A stretch of 64,000 nt of DNA from JACJYC01 sp964558465. Its GTDB lineage: Bacteria; Bacteroidota; Bacteroidia; Chitinophagales; Saprospiraceae. Each line of letters begins with the position of its first letter. The stretch's first letter is position 1. Of this stretch, positions 51,845 to 59,151 are shown piece by piece. Made by a program: the position numbers and the translations under genes. The stretch lies in assembly GCA_964558465.1 (NCBI GenBank), contig CAZLEF010000019.1, positions 1 to 64,000 of the forward strand, read 5' to 3'. The notes beneath the pieces are model-generated. The model searched no databases and had not been told where the DNA came from. It saw nothing but the letters and a program-made list of their open reading frames with translations.

Positions 51845-51875
51845 TTGTGCAAATTCACGGTGATCCGTATCTTTG
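51845..51875 (+). promoter_or_regulatory. tRNA-His promoter
   Basis: TTG at 51845-51847, 20-bp spacer, TATCTTTG at 51868-51875. The tRNA begins 18 bp further, which fits a start of transcription a few bases in front of the mature 5' end. Confidence 0.75.
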
Positions 51876-51893
51876 CCCAGCTTTTCAAAAATG

Positions 51894-51967
51894 GTGAGTG
51901 TAGCTCAGCTGGTTAGAGCGCCAGATTGTGGTTCTGGAGGTCGCCGGTTCGAACCCGGTCATTCACC
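51894..51967 (+). tRNA. tRNA-His (GTG anticodon)
   Basis: The cloverleaf is complete: acceptor GTGAGTG (51894-51900) with CATTCAC (51960-51966), D-arm GCTC..GAGC, anticodon stem CCAGA/TCTGG around TTGTGGT (anticodon GTG), and T-arm CCGGTTCGAACCCGG. A G at 51893 can pair with the discriminator C at 51967, the G-1:C73 identity pair of histidine tRNA. CCA is not encoded. Confidence 0.96.
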
Positions 51968-51971
51968 CTGC

Positions 51972-52013
51972 AAGCGGATTTATCCTGATAACCAGGTAAA
52001 TCCGCTTTTTTTT
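51972..52013 (+). terminator. intrinsic terminator of tRNA-His
   Basis: AAGCGGATTTA (51972-51982) pairs perfectly with TAAATCCGCTT (51997-52007), followed by eight Ts (52006-52013). Confidence 0.9.
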
Positions 52014-52088
52014 ACAAAAAAAAAGCAGGAGACCTTGATCCCCTGCCTCAGAATGAGAAACCCTTTACAAACCTTATTTTTGAAGGCA

Positions 52089-53192
52089 TTACAACCCGGG
52101 TCCGCCGGGCCAGCCGTTAAAATCTCTTCGAATAACATCCAGGCCGCCGTGCGGTACGTCCGAAAGCCGGACCGGCCCCTGGTGCAAGACCTGCCGGTTG
52201 GGCTGTCCTTGTAACACCTGGTCTTTTTCCCAGGCGACATCCGCACAGATGTCCGTGATCACCCATTTGCGGATCAACATTTTTTCGTCATTTTCCCCAA
52301 TCCAGTAATCTGTCCATTCGATTGAAAAAATACCGTCTTTCCCGTTCAGGATCGATTGGTCTTCAGTCGTTTCCAGGTCGCTGTCGCGGTCAATAAACGG
52401 CATGCCTGCACCCGTTTCCGGGTCGGGTTGAACGAGGGCTGCAGCCGGTAAGACCACGTCGGCCAAAGTCGGTTTTGTGACCGTGATCAACTGTTTATAA
52501 GCTGCTGTTGAACTGCCGCTACAGGCCGTCCAGTTCCGTTCGATCACACCGGTCGCATTCGTGATGAATTGAAAGAATTCGATGTGCTGCGATAATTCGG
52601 GATCAATATCCGGGATCCTGAGCGAGAAAACTTCGCCCTGGTGTACAATGGATGAAAAAATTTCAGTTTCATGAAAAAGAGCCGGTTGGCCATCAATCGC
52701 GATGGCTACCGGCTGCTCCAAATGATTGGAGCCCCCAAGGGATCGCAGCCGGAAAGAAAAATAGCCGTCCGCAGGCGCTACAATACTGAATTGTGCGCCG
52801 CTGAAGCCGTCAACTTTCCACTGAGCAGTGCCGGCCCCTTCAACCGGTACTGATTTGGGGACCCCGGTGACATCTACCCCACCGTCACCTTTTGTCTTGA
52901 CCGACCTCCAACGCGCCGGTGCAAAATATCCTTCCAGTCCCTCGGATCTGCACCCGATGGGAAAATAAGTATCTTCAAATAACAAACTGCTGATCTGGCC
53001 GCAGGAAGATTCAACCTTTGGTGGAATAACCGCCGGTTCGTCTGCCCAGAATATCGTGCTGTTGGGCTCACCGCTGAAGGTAATCTCACAAAATGTGAAT
53101 GCTGCAGCATCGAAGGCAACGGCCGGTGTATGGGTTGCCAAAACGCCTGCAATGGCGCAAAGAAGAGCGTTATTCTCTATCCAGTTCAGCAT
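52089..53192 (-). CDS. secreted protein sharing modules with the giant T9SS protein
   Basis: 367 residues with a signal peptide (LLCAIAGVLATHTPAVA). Residues about 30-215 form a beta-sandwich-like domain. The second half contains AYKQLITVTKPTLADVVLPA and WTDYWIGENDEKMLIRKWVI TDIC..., which match the module found repeatedly in the 1832-residue protein (RRPTPADVVLPPFT; KILRQWTILDWC). No type IX sorting domain is present; the protein ends FNGWPGGPGL, so it may be truncated or exported differently. A promoter-like box with an overlapping palindrome lies upstream (53296-53338). Confidence 0.65.
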   Translation of the reverse strand: MLNWIENNALLCAIAGVLATHTPAVAFDAAAFTFCEITFSGEPNSTIFWADEPAVIPPKVESSCGQISSLLFEDTYFPIGCRSEGLEGYFAPARWRSVKTKGDGGVDVTGVPKSVPVEGAGTAQWKVDGFSGAQFSIVAPADGYFSFRLRSLGGSNHLEQPVAIAIDGQPALFHETEIFSSIVHQGEVFSLRIPDIDPELSQHIEFFQFITNATGVIERNWTACSGSSTAAYKQLITVTKPTLADVVLPAAALVQPDPETGAGMPFIDRDSDLETTEDQSILNGKDGIFSIEWTDYWIGENDEKMLIRKWVITDICADVAWEKDQVLQGQPNRQVLHQGPVRLSDVPHGGLDVIRRDFNGWPGGPGL

Positions 53193-53295
53193 GGCTAAAA
53201 ATTTGACTTGCCTGAATTCCGGTATTAAGACGCCGCCAGTACTGAAAGTAACAGCAAACGGCTTATGCCCGGCATGAAGCCCGTCGGGGGAAAAC

Positions 53296-53338
53296 CAAAC
53301 TTAACTTTGATATGGAATAACGTGTACAGAATCTGTAC
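53296..53338 (-). promoter_or_regulatory. -7 box with adjacent palindromic operator-like site
   Basis: The minus strand reads TAAGTTTG (complement of 53296-53303). The -33 region expected near 53322 coincides with a palindrome GTACAG-aat-CTGTAC (53324-53338), a likely repressor or activator site. The remainder of the 487-bp gap 53193-53679 is AT-rich (53500-53570) with no gene I can support. A second, plus-strand TAACTTTG at 53302-53309 overlaps the same place. Confidence 0.45.
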
Positions 53339-53679
53339 GAAGAGCATTAAAGAAAGCAATGCTCGCTTGAGTTGTTGTTTTTGCCGTCATGGGATTATGC
53401 GGTTTAAGGGATAACGGATTATAATTTGTACATGTGAGTAAAATTTACTCAGAACAAATATAGGGTATTTGTCCAATTAATGACATCGAATTTTGGGCAA
53501 TATTTTATATTTTTATTTTTATAATTTATAATTATTTATTTAACAATTATTTATGAATTACGATCAATTTATTTTTGAAGGTGTAACCTGATTGTTGCAA
53601 CCTGCTGCCGGGCTGCGGGCCACTAAATGACAAAAACCATGAACCAAATCCCGGTTCTGCAGTTTATGACTTAAAAAAA

Positions 53680-54156
53680 ATGCAGGTAAAACAAAAATCA
53701 TTCCGTCAGTTCCTGCCGGTTTCCCTGGAGGAAGCCTGGGCATTTTTTTCCAGGCCTGAAAACCTGAATGCAATCACGCCGGAGGATATGTCATTTGAGA
53801 TCCTTTCGGACATCGCGGGTAAGCCGATGTACCCGGGAATGATCATACAGTACAAGATCACCCCTTTTGGCGGCATAAAAATGGATTGGGTCACGGAGAT
53901 CACCCAGATTGTGGAATTGGAATACTTTATTGACGAACAGCGGTTCGGCCCTTATGCGCTCTGGCACCACCAGCACCATTTCAAGGCGGTGAACGGGGGA
54001 GTGGAAATGGAAGATATCCTGCATTACAAAGTACCGTACGGGGTCATCGGCACGATCGCCGACCGGCTTTTTGTCGATCAAAAGATCGGGCAGATTTTCG
54101 CGTTCAGGGAAAAAGCGCTGGAGCGGATATTTGTGAAAGGAAAAGTAGCCGTTTAG
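53680..54156 (+). CDS. SRPBCC-family ligand-binding protein
   Basis: 158 residues, cytoplasmic. The layout is that of START/SRPBCC 'polyketide cyclase-like' proteins, with the N-terminal strand QKSFRQFLPVSLEEAWAFFS and the ligand-domain pattern RPENLNAITPEDMSFEIL. This is followed by the beta sheet (MIIQYKITPFGGIKMDWVTE), the conserved FIDEQRFGPYALWHHQHHF and the long C-terminal helix (FAFREKALERIF). Close relatives are annotated as SRPBCC or 'cell division inhibitor' proteins without proof of function. It probably binds a hydrophobic small molecule. Its stop overlaps the convergent Rpn gene's stop by 4 bp. Confidence 0.85.
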   Translation: MQVKQKSFRQFLPVSLEEAWAFFSRPENLNAITPEDMSFEILSDIAGKPMYPGMIIQYKITPFGGIKMDWVTEITQIVELEYFIDEQRFGPYALWHHQHHFKAVNGGVEMEDILHYKVPYGVIGTIADRLFVDQKIGQIFAFREKALERIFVKGKVAV

Positions 54157-55187
54157 GCTTTTTCTTTTTTGATCTGATCCAGGATTTCCACTACCTTTTC
54201 TTCCGGTAAACGGGTGAGTTTGGACAAGAGGTTTATGGACAAACCTTCCCGCAACCCGGCTTCCAGAACCTGGCGGATTCCTTGTTGGAGTCCTTCCTGA
54301 AGTCCTTGTTGGAGTCCTTCCTGAAGTCCTTGTTGGAGTCCTTCCTGAAGTCCTTGTTGGAGTCCTTCCTGAAGTCCTTGCTGAAGCAACATTTGAACCT
54401 TTGCTTCAACCCTTTTTTCTACAAGTTGTTCCAGGGTGCTCATAGCAATTTTATTTACGCTTTTTGGAAAATTCTCAATAATCAGTTCTGCTTTGCCTGC
54501 ATTCATCTCCATTGACCCAAAGATATAAACAAGGATTGATCGGACAAAGTTTCTTCTCTCATCTTCTTCCGCTGATCCGTCCAACCCTGTTAGTATGATT
54601 CCAATTTTATTAATAAGGTATTGTTCGTCCCAAATATGTTTTAAGGACAATAGCGTGTTGATTAAAATTCCTGCCTTCAGCCCGATAATGAACTCGTCAG
54701 GTATTTTTTTCAGGTCTGTCAATATGTACTCAAAATCGGGAAGATATTTAACCAAGGATTCATCCGCCTCAGGAAAATAATCCACCAACGTTTGTTTTGG
54801 CCATTCTTCCTGTCCATTATATACAATTACCGGAAGTATTAAAGGCGGTTTGTTTTTTCTTTTCAGGGGGCCCTCCCATATCCCAACCATATATTTCAAA
54901 AGCTGAAAATGAGGGTAGGGAACAGGGCTGCTTTTGTGTTCCCAGAGGATTGTAACCCAGGCTTCATGATTACTCCCGGCAAAGGGACACCTGTAAATCA
55001 CATCGGCAAAAAACTCGTTAAGGCTGCCCGAAACAAATGCATCTTTCACTGGCTCGAGCTGGCTAAAATCCAACTTTTCCTGAATCGGTTCCGGGAGGAA
55101 ATACCTCAAAAAATCCCTGGCCACTTCAGGGTAGCTGAAGGCTTCCTTAAAAAATTCATCGTGTCGTTTAGGTGTCGGAGAGCGCAT
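54153..55187 (-). CDS. Rpn-family PD-(D/E)XK nuclease / transposase_31-like
   Basis: 344 residues from the ATG at 55187 (MRSPTPKRHDEFFKEAFSYPEVARDFLRYFLP); the frame to 55217 adds 10 unlikely residues. The N-terminal half is the Rpn core: KRHDEFFKEAFS, then DVIYRCPF and ILWEHKSSP (the (D/E)xK active-site part, E-H-K), FQLLKYMVGIWE and PVIVYNGQEEW. The C-terminal part is a coiled region with four exact GLQEGLQQ repeats (coded by 54279-54374), followed by a short helix-rich tail (RLPEEKVVEILDQIKK). Family members are recombination-promoting nucleases, some active in phage defence. The repeat length probably varies between strains. Confidence 0.9.
   Translation of the reverse strand: MRSPTPKRHDEFFKEAFSYPEVARDFLRYFLPEPIQEKLDFSQLEPVKDAFVSGSLNEFFADVIYRCPFAGSNHEAWVTILWEHKSSPVPYPHFQLLKYMVGIWEGPLKRKNKPPLILPVIVYNGQEEWPKQTLVDYFPEADESLVKYLPDFEYILTDLKKIPDEFIIGLKAGILINTLLSLKHIWDEQYLINKIGIILTGLDGSAEEDERRNFVRSILVYIFGSMEMNAGKAELIIENFPKSVNKIAMSTLEQLVEKRVEAKVQMLLQQGLQEGLQQGLQEGLQQGLQEGLQQGLQEGLQQGIRQVLEAGLREGLSINLLSKLTRLPEEKVVEILDQIKKEKA
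54279..54386. repeat. 24-bp tandem repeat, 4.5 copies, in the Rpn gene
   Basis: Four identical copies of a 24-bp unit (plus strand tccttgttggagtccttcct + gaag; 54279-54302, 54303-54326, 54327-54350, 54351-54374) and a diverged half copy. Each unit encodes 8 residues, so gain or loss keeps the reading frame. Confidence 0.95.
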
Positions 55188-55247
55188 GAAACGGGCTTTA
55201 GCCAACAAAAATAACAATAAATTTTAAAAAAAATAAAAATAAAAAAA

Positions 55248-56435
55248 TTATTTTATTTTACCAAAAGGCGTCGGATAAAAAAAGCCATTATGAAAACGAA
55301 TGACTACCCAATATTGCCCCGGCGGCAATGCGTTAACCGGCAACGGAATGGAATGTTTGCCGGCCGGCAAATGCACGGGGGCGGCTTCCTGTATCAAAGG
55401 CCTGCCCAGAAGATCGCTCACCAGCCAGGTGAACCGCCCGGCTTTTTTCAGGTGCAGGCTTAAAAACGCCTCCTTGCCGGCCGGATTGGGGTACACAGCC
55501 GGCATTTCGCCAAATATTTCCGCAACTTCAATCCTGTCGATCAGCAATTGAACACAAGCGCTGTCGTAATTCATGCAGAGGGAATCCCGGTACGCCGGCC
55601 AGTCCAATCCCAGCCGGGCTTCGCAAATGGAATCATGCAATTCCACAAACCCTTCGTGGTTTTGCCCGAAGTTTCCGTGTTCAGAGCAGGCGATTTCATA
55701 AGAATGACCGATGCATAGATCCAGGCAGATATCGCAGGTAACGGGCCTGAAAACCTTGATGTCGTCCACGGTAATGATGGAGAACTGGACGGGCGGACTG
55801 AACAGCGCAAACCTGGGGTCTTCCACCATCGTGTCGCAAACCGCGACGATGGTGAAAGTATGGATGAGGGCCCCGGCCACCAGGGTATCCAAATGAGTGT
55901 TCAAGGTGGTCGCCCTAAGGTCGACAAAATCTCCTGCTGCCGTATATTCAACGGTGTACAAAGGCGCATTGGAGTTAAAATCCCAGGTAAAATCGATTGT
56001 AAACCGGTTCAGGTCGCTGTTGTAGGCCAGCGATTCGATCTGAAGCCCCGTGACAGGCAGGCATTTTCCCGAATTTTCTCCCGGCAGGATGCTGAAGGAA
56101 GCGCCGGTATGCCTGAGCCCGTCCTCGCAAAGGCTGATAACGGTGAAAGTATGCGGGCTGCTGGTCGGGAACAATTCGATTGGGAAAATGAGATTTTCAA
56201 CCGTTATCACTTCCGACATCGGTTCGCCCCCGATCAGGAATTCATGCAAGACCTGGTAAGCCTGTACGCCGGGTTGAGGGATGACCTCCAGGGTGGCCAG
56301 CGCTGCATCCGGTCCCAAAGGCTGATAGTTTCTCAATATCAGTTCGGAAGCATCACAGGCAGGCGTTTGCCCTTCTAATCTGGCAGACAAAAATGCCAGT
56401 AAGGCCAGACTCAACAGAATTTTTGAACGGATCAT
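55248..56435 (-). CDS. secreted protein with T9SS sorting domain
   Basis: 395 residues from the ATG at 56435, which starts a signal peptide (ILLSLALLAFLSARLEGQ); the frame open to 56525 overlaps the divergent gene. The middle contains two fibronectin-III-like segments and a Cys-rich stretch (CDICLDLCIGHSYEIACSEH). The C-terminal sorting domain is MPAVYPNPAGKEAFLSLHL...GQYWVVIRFHNGFFY. The protein should be exported through the type IX system. No catalytic motif is visible. It is divergent from the 486-residue family protein with 81 bp in between. Confidence 0.82.
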   Translation of the reverse strand: MIRSKILLSLALLAFLSARLEGQTPACDASELILRNYQPLGPDAALATLEVIPQPGVQAYQVLHEFLIGGEPMSEVITVENLIFPIELFPTSSPHTFTVISLCEDGLRHTGASFSILPGENSGKCLPVTGLQIESLAYNSDLNRFTIDFTWDFNSNAPLYTVEYTAAGDFVDLRATTLNTHLDTLVAGALIHTFTIVAVCDTMVEDPRFALFSPPVQFSIITVDDIKVFRPVTCDICLDLCIGHSYEIACSEHGNFGQNHEGFVELHDSICEARLGLDWPAYRDSLCMNYDSACVQLLIDRIEVAEIFGEMPAVYPNPAGKEAFLSLHLKKAGRFTWLVSDLLGRPLIQEAAPVHLPAGKHSIPLPVNALPPGQYWVVIRFHNGFFYPTPFGKIK

Positions 56436-56516
56436 GGCTTTCGGTTTTAGGGAATGGTGAACAAATTTAAAAATTCCGGCCAACTTGAATATCTTTATTG
56501 GGCCAATCCGGACCGC

Positions 56517-57977
56517 ATGCATCAAAAGCTTTTGGAATTATTGCAATCATTGTCGCCCAACCAGTGGCGGGGATTGGAAAAATTCCTGATCTCGCCCTAC
56601 TTCAATGAAAATGAAAAACTGTGCGAATTATTGGTCTGTTTACGCGATTGCGGTGTCGGGAACGATCCTGTGCCGGAGCAGGTTTTTGAGGTTCTTTACC
56701 CGGGCCAGACCTTCCAGAAGCAAGTCATCGACCGGCTTTCTTCTCTTTTGTTCAAACAAGCCGAGCAATTTCTGGCCGTTGAGCGTTTCCTCGGCAACGA
56801 CTTTGCGCAGGATCTTCAACTGCTCGAATATTATCAGCAATCGCTCAATGACCGGCTTTTTCAGGCCAAACTGCGACAATTGAACAAGACGCAGGAAAGT
56901 CAAAACATACGGGGGATCGAATTTTTGCGCAACCAGTTTGCCATAGAAAACGCACTGACGGCCTGGGCTGGACAACGCGACCAAAGGACCGGCGACATCA
57001 ACCTGCAGCAATTGAACGAAAGCCAGGACCGCCTGTTTTTGGCCGAAAAACTTCGCCTGCTCAACAATATGATCAGCCGGAGCAAAGTCGTTCAGCAGGA
57101 ATATGAACTCACCTGGCTCGAACCCTTATTGGATAAACTTTCGGGTGAAGACCTGGCCAACTGGCCGTTGCTGGATATTTATTACGCGGAATTGTTGTTG
57201 CAGAAAACCCCTTCGGACCGGAGGCATTACGAGGCGCTGAAAGCCAAAACCAACACTTATGCCGGCAAAATACCGCCTGAAGAACTCAGGGGCGCCTTTT
57301 CGGTTCTGGAAAACTCGGCCAAAAAGCTATTTGATATGGATACCTATCTCGGAGAGCTTTTTGACCTGTACACCCGCCAACTCGAGTTGGGCCTGTTTTT
57401 TCAGAATGGCAACATCCATCATTCGGTTCTGCACAATATCGTTGCCCTGGCCCTCAACCTGGGCCGGACGGAATGGGCCGAATCTTTCCTGGAACAAAAC
57501 CGGAAAAATATCCTTCCACTGGAATTCGCCGAAGATATTTACCTGCAAAATAAAGCAGAGGTAGAATACCACCGGCGGAATTTCGGCGAGGCCATGAAAC
57601 TCCTGCAACAGGCCAATCCGGATGATATTTATTACAAACTCAAACAAAAGAGCCTTCTTGCGGTCATTTACTTCGAACTAAGGGAATGGGACGCCCTGGA
57701 TAACTTCCTGAATAGTTTTGCCAAATTCATCTTCGACCAGCAACGAAAGATCTCCGCTGATAAAGTTGCTTCCTACCGCCAATTCCTCAACGCCATCCGG
57801 AAATTATTCCGATGGGTGACCTCCGGACCTGAAATCATGGAAGCGCTGGCAAAAAACCGGGGCATCCGGGATAAAAAACTTCAGGACAAGCTTCAGGTCT
57901 GGCAACAGGAATTGATGAATGAACCGATGTTTTATGGCAAAAAATGGTTGCTGGATAAAATAAAGGAGTTGATTTGA
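56517..57977 (+). CDS. large helical protein of unknown function (paralogue of 3897-5369)
   Basis: 486 residues from the ATG at 56517; the frame open to 56454 would add 21 residues that lie upstream of the family's conserved start. The N-terminus LLQSLSPNQWRGLEKFLISPYF matches LFQSIDNQQKRRFKKFLKSPFF of the gene at 3897-5369. A middle of paired helices follows (e.g. ALKAKTNTYAGKIPPEELRG; HRRNFGEAMKLLQQANPDDI), TPR-like in spacing. The C-terminus ends GKKWLLDKIKELI. No signal peptide. Function unknown; the two members are about 52 kb apart, each with different neighbours, so they do not mark one operon. Confidence 0.7.
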   Translation: MHQKLLELLQSLSPNQWRGLEKFLISPYFNENEKLCELLVCLRDCGVGNDPVPEQVFEVLYPGQTFQKQVIDRLSSLLFKQAEQFLAVERFLGNDFAQDLQLLEYYQQSLNDRLFQAKLRQLNKTQESQNIRGIEFLRNQFAIENALTAWAGQRDQRTGDINLQQLNESQDRLFLAEKLRLLNNMISRSKVVQQEYELTWLEPLLDKLSGEDLANWPLLDIYYAELLLQKTPSDRRHYEALKAKTNTYAGKIPPEELRGAFSVLENSAKKLFDMDTYLGELFDLYTRQLELGLFFQNGNIHHSVLHNIVALALNLGRTEWAESFLEQNRKNILPLEFAEDIYLQNKAEVEYHRRNFGEAMKLLQQANPDDIYYKLKQKSLLAVIYFELREWDALDNFLNSFAKFIFDQQRKISADKVASYRQFLNAIRKLFRWVTSGPEIMEALAKNRGIRDKKLQDKLQVWQQELMNEPMFYGKKWLLDKIKELI

Positions 57978-57978
57978 T

Positions 57979-58055
57979 GACCACTAAGGGCGCTAAGGAA
58001 TGCTGATCACAAAATTAATACGGAATCCTCAGTGTCCCTCAGTGGTCTTAGTGGT
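57979..58055. repeat. 'gaccactaag / cttagtggt' hairpin
   Basis: gaccactaagggcgctaagg (from 57979) faces cctcagtgtccctcagtggtcttagtggt (58027-58055), with perfect cactaag pairing at the ends. It follows the stop codon of the 486-residue gene. The word is the same as at 842-989. Confidence 0.8.
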
Positions 58056-58089
58056 AAAAAAAATAAACGATCTCAACCCTGAAAACCCC

Positions 58090-58097
58090 TATATTTG
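58090..58097 (+). promoter_or_regulatory. -7 box for the lipoprotein/EAD operon
   Basis: TATATTTG matches TAnnTTTG, 19 bp before the ATG at 58117. No TTTG is seen at -33. Confidence 0.5.
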
Positions 58098-58116
58098 ACA
58101 AGAAATTGAAGTTCCC

Positions 58117-58800
58117 ATGAAAAACAATAATTATCTGCTGCTGCTGTTGGCCGGATTATTTGCCGTCCTTTTATCTGCCGCCGGGTGCATCCGGAACAAC
58201 CAGGTTTTTGCCTATGTCGGAAGGGGTGTGGTCGTTTTGGCCAAGGATTCAAAAACCCTGACGGCGGTTGTCGGCAGCGGGGTAGCCGCAGGTGGAATAA
58301 CGGCCCTGGCCTTTGACTGGGGCGAACAGAAACAGATCAGCCTGAAGGAAGCTCAGGCCCTTGTGCCGGATTGGGACGGAAAAAATTCAACCGTATTGTA
58401 CAATCCCGAAGCCATACAAATCGCTTTTAATCCGGAACCGCAAACCGGGAAACTGGCTTCCCTTTTGAGGGCCTCCGGTTCACCGCAAGCCGAACCATCA
58501 GCTTTTAAGGTGCCGCTCGGCCAATTGATCGGGGCCGGTGTGGTGGTTACAGACACCGGCATGCTGGGCAAAAAGCCGGTCCTGTCACCCGAAACCCTGG
58601 CAAAATACCAGATCGGAGTAGCCGCGCCCAAACCCGCTGATTCCCTCCAACTCCGTCCCCTGATCCGGATCGGCGGGCAGGAGTACCGCCTGGGCGAACC
58701 CATCTCGATGATCGAGTTGAAAAAATTGAATGCACCGTCCCAATCCATCTCCACGGAAACGTTCAAACAGATCTGGAACGCCGTTTTTTCAAAAAACTGA
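58117..58800 (+). CDS. lipoprotein of unknown function upstream of an EAD11-like gene
   Basis: 227 residues with a long hydrophobic signal (YLLLLLAGLFAVLLSAAGC), lipobox SAAGC. The mature part contains a small hydrophobic patch (TAVVGSGVAAGGITALAFD, about 47-65), which may be a second membrane-contact helix, and a soluble beta-rich domain ending AVFSKN. I recognise no family. It is co-transcribed with the next gene (2 bp gap), so the two products may work together at the envelope. Confidence 0.7.
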   Translation: MKNNNYLLLLLAGLFAVLLSAAGCIRNNQVFAYVGRGVVVLAKDSKTLTAVVGSGVAAGGITALAFDWGEQKQISLKEAQALVPDWDGKNSTVLYNPEAIQIAFNPEPQTGKLASLLRASGSPQAEPSAFKVPLGQLIGAGVVVTDTGMLGKKPVLSPETLAKYQIGVAAPKPADSLQLRPLIRIGGQEYRLGEPISMIELKKLNAPSQSISTETFKQIWNAVFSKN

Positions 58801-58802
58801 CC

Positions 58803-59147
58803 ATGAAGGACTACCGGGTGGAAGCCAAAAAGATACTGGCAAAAGGCGACCTTGAAGGCGCCGTCAAACTGATGTTGAAAGCTGAACCGGATAATCCGGA
58901 TCTGACCCGCCTTTCGGCCCGCCTTAACCAATATAAGGAAGAAAAAAACCTGGGCACGACCGGGTTCGAACAACTCAACGTCCTTTACAACCAGATCCTT
59001 ACGGCCTTAACCGATATTCTGGACGGGAAACAGCCCAAAGCGACCGAAACAGAGGAAAAAGAACAGTTGTACAAGGTGATCGGCGCCATTGTTGTTTTTT
59101 TACTGGTTGCCTTGTTTGCAGCCTTGATCTTCACCCAATTCTTCTGA
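58803..59147 (+). CDS. small membrane protein with EAD11-like domain
   Basis: 114 residues. The first 75 (VEAKKILAKGDLEGAVKLML...LSARLNQYKEEKNLGTTGFE...ILTALTDIL) match what I know of effector-associated domain 11: a helical adaptor with the hallmark 'LSARxNxxxxExxxGxxsFExxxxxxNxIxxALLxLL'. In NTPase-based conflict systems such domains usually sit next to a protease, TIR or STAND ATPase module. Here a charged linker and one C-terminal transmembrane helix follow (VIGAIVVFLLVALFAALIFT, about 92-111). The start ATG is 2 bp after the lipoprotein stop. No effector enzyme or NTPase lies in the window. Confidence 0.65.
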   Translation: MKDYRVEAKKILAKGDLEGAVKLMLKAEPDNPDLTRLSARLNQYKEEKNLGTTGFEQLNVLYNQILTALTDILDGKQPKATETEEKEQLYKVIGAIVVFLLVALFAALIFTQFF

Positions 59148-59151
59148 TACT

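Noticed and set aside
51769..51888. 40-residue N-terminal extension of the small lipoprotein
   Set aside because: It overlaps the tRNA-His promoter. The ATG at 51768 gives a proper lipoprotein signal.
54279..54386. CRISPR-like direct repeats
   Set aside because: Contiguous 24-bp units without spacers inside a coding frame; a coding tandem repeat.
56454..56525. Overlap of divergent genes at 56454-56525
   Set aside because: Both longest frames are over-extended. The internal ATGs at 56435 (-) and 56517 (+) give a signal peptide and the family start, leaving an 81-bp promoter gap.
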